Positions 62,620-64,000 of a DNA stretch of 64,000 bases are shown here, piece after piece. The stretch's first letter is position 1; the number at the start of each line of letters is the position of its first letter. The stretch spans positions 4,340,001-4,404,000 of the forward strand of contig NZ_CP107985.1 of NCBI RefSeq assembly GCF_036108815.1, given 5' to 3'. Position numbers and translations under genes: made by a program. This stretch comes from Streptomyces sp. NBC_00353 (GTDB lineage: Bacteria; Actinomycetota; Actinomycetes; Streptomycetales; Streptomycetaceae). Below the pieces are notes generated by a model. The model was not told where the DNA came from. It made no database searches and saw only the letters and a program-made list of their open reading frames with translations.

Positions 62620-62840
62620 GGCAAGTCCGCTCTGTATCGAGAATTCATCCGACAGTCACTTCAACGCGCGAACACGGGACAAGTCACCGCAGGCAACAAG
62701 CTCCACCCCACCAGTCGTCCGGACTCATTGGGTGAGCACAACGGCCGCTCAGGTGAGGTCACTTGCTCCGCTTGCTCTCGCGCTCAGCCGCCCCACACAG
62801 GACACTTGTCCCGAACCGAAGCTCTCGGAGGGGGACGAAC

Positions 62841-64000
62841 ATGCGGGACAGCCACCGGGCCGAAGCCGAACGGCTGTTGGTACGCGCCGTGGAGGAAGAG
62901 GTACGCCGATCGGGCGGCCGGACCGACGCCGCGACGCTGATGGCGCGTGGGCGGGCCGCCCTCGATTCCCTGGTGGCCGACGCGGGCGAGGAGTACGCCG
63001 CGTACGTCCAGGCACTCGACGCGATGGAGGCCGGGCAGCAGCCCCTGTCGCAGCGATTCAGTAAGACGACGATGGGAACTCCCCTGCTGGTGGCGGGCGT
63101 TGCTGCAGCTGCCGCATTCTGCGCGGATGTCGCGCTCGGCACGGCGGCCGGGCCGGCGCTCGGCGCGGGCGCCGTCGTCGCCGTCGCGGGCGCCGCGACC
63201 ACCGTCGCCAAGGTGACCGCCTCGCACTGGCCCGCCGCCCATCGGAAGGCGGGTGCGCTGGGTCAGCCCGGCGGCCCCGAGCAGTTGCGGCTGCAGTGGC
63301 TGGCGGCGCTGGAGGTGCGGGGCATACGCCCGTTCCTGGACCAGCAGCGGATCCTGACCGCGTCGTCCCGTGCGCCGAAGAAGAAGGCCGCCACCGTCGT
63401 GCCGCAGCTGCGCGGCGGGGACCGCAGTGCGGCGGCGCGCACCCGGTCGTTGCTCGGCCAGTCCTTCAGTCATCTGCCCGCCCCCGACGGGCCGTTCGCG
63501 GGTCGCCGGGCCGAGCTGGCGCAGATCGCCCGGTGGGTGCACGCGGCCCGGGCCTCGACGGAGACGAAGCCGACCGTCGTCGTGCTGCACGGCGAGCCCG
63601 GTTCCGGCCGCACCACCCTCGCCGTACGGGCGGCACACGAACTGAAGGACCAGTTCCGGGGCGCCTGCGTGGTGGATCTGCGCTCCGACGTCACCGGCGA
63701 GAACCCGCTGCCGACCCGTGACGCACTGCTGCATCTGCTGAACCGCCTGGGCGCGCCCCGCGAGCAGCTGCTGTTCCGGGACGGGGTCTCCCCCGGTCGA
63801 GAGGGGTCGAAAGCCTGGGGCAGGTCTTCCGCGGAGCAGCAGGTGCGACGGCTCGGCGAGCTGTACCACCAGCATCTGACCGGTACGCCGGTGACGGTCG
63901 TCCTCGACGACGCCGGCGACCCGGCGCAGGTCCGCACGCTCATCCCCGAGCGCTCCGACAGCCTGGTCCTGGTCACCGCCCGCGCGCCCCTGGACCTGCC
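62841..64000 (+). CDS. STAND-like P-loop NTPase, N-terminal part
   Basis: The gene starts at ATG 62841 (GGAGGGGG upstream) and runs off the right edge; 386 residues are visible. N-terminal helical region (1-75), one or two hydrophobic helices (about 80-130), then a P-loop NTPase domain from about 215 with Walker A GEPGSGRTT (251-259), where Arg257 stands in for the usual Lys, and Walker B TVVLDDAGD. This layout is that of Streptomyces AfsR/NB-ARC-like STAND proteins, usually ending in TPR repeats beyond this window. It is divergent from the recombinase. Confidence 0.75.
   Translation, partial: MRDSHRAEAERLLVRAVEEEVRRSGGRTDAATLMARGRAALDSLVADAGEEYAAYVQALDAMEAGQQPLSQRFSKTTMGTPLLVAGVAAAAAFCADVALGTAAGPALGAGAVVAVAGAATTVAKVTASHWPAAHRKAGALGQPGGPEQLRLQWLAALEVRGIRPFLDQQRILTASSRAPKKKAATVVPQLRGGDRSAAARTRSLLGQSFSHLPAPDGPFAGRRAELAQIARWVHAARASTETKPTVVVLHGEPGSGRTTLAVRAAHELKDQFRGACVVDLRSDVTGENPLPTRDALLHLLNRLGAPREQLLFRDGVSPGREGSKAWGRSSAEQQVRRLGELYHQHLTGTPVTVVLDDAGDPAQVRTLIPERSDSLVLVTARAPLDL

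Noticed and set aside
1..64000. CRISPR arrays, tRNA or rRNA genes, insertion sequences
   Set aside because: No regular spaced repeats, no tRNA-like cloverleaf or rRNA sequence, and no transposase was recognised.

Overview
The DNA is very GC-rich. Nearly every gene carries G or C in third codon positions, and the proteins are typical of a mycelial actinomycete: a WhiJ-like/DUF397 pair, a SpoIIE-type regulator, secreted subtilase and chitinase, an actinobacterial Tad pilus locus and a probable DasR operator. It is best read as a Streptomyces chromosome, mostly ordinary chromosomal content with one accessory-looking toxin region. I see no tRNA, rRNA or CRISPR array.

Layout: 0-8.3 kb holds a luciferase-like oxidoreductase fragment, a secreted PGRP amidase, a CorA-type transporter, a CDP-alcohol phosphatidyltransferase, a regulatory trio (HATPase-like protein, XRE/DUF5753, DUF397) and a large PAS-GAF-PP2C-HATPase protein whose phosphatase domain looks dead. 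8.5-17.5 kb is a block of secreted proteins: a beta-propeller/cell-wall-binding protein, a 1244-residue subtilase with a neighbouring regulator, and a two-domain secreted protein. 17.5-21.1 kb is a probable polymorphic toxin and immunity pair. 22.3-34.3 kb is a complete-looking Tad (Flp) pilus locus on the minus strand: a zinc-ribbon protein, cpaB, tadZ, two TadE-like pseudopilins, tadA, tadB, tadC, a histidine kinase and response regulator, the Flp pilin, a TadG-like protein, a lipoprotein and an OmpA-domain protein. 34.9-38.8 kb has a GH18 chitinase and a receptor-type Ser/Thr kinase. 38.8-46.0 kb is a probable D-amino-acid/sugar-acid catabolic cluster with its IclR regulator. 46-50.7 kb is metabolic (protease, DUF1801, arylamine N-acetyltransferase, aminotransferase). 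50.9-55.4 kb is a four-gene TelA/VWA operon. 55.7-64 kb has PEP carboxykinase, a haemolysin III homologue with a TetR regulator, a YyaL-type thioredoxin protein, an orphan large serine recombinase and the start of a STAND-like NTPase.

The most striking feature is the toxin at 18416-21073. Its long C-terminal toxin-like part is preceded by a segment nearly identical in pattern to the Flp pilin encoded 3 kb upstream: a G|QTAMEY processing motif and hydrophobic helix, 20 of 33 residues identical without gaps. The two genes also share tandem GGGCCCAA elements upstream. Together with a coupled downstream gene that looks like immunity, this suggests a toxin that is assembled into, or exported by, the Tad pilus machinery. 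That link is inference, but the sequence features behind it can be read directly.
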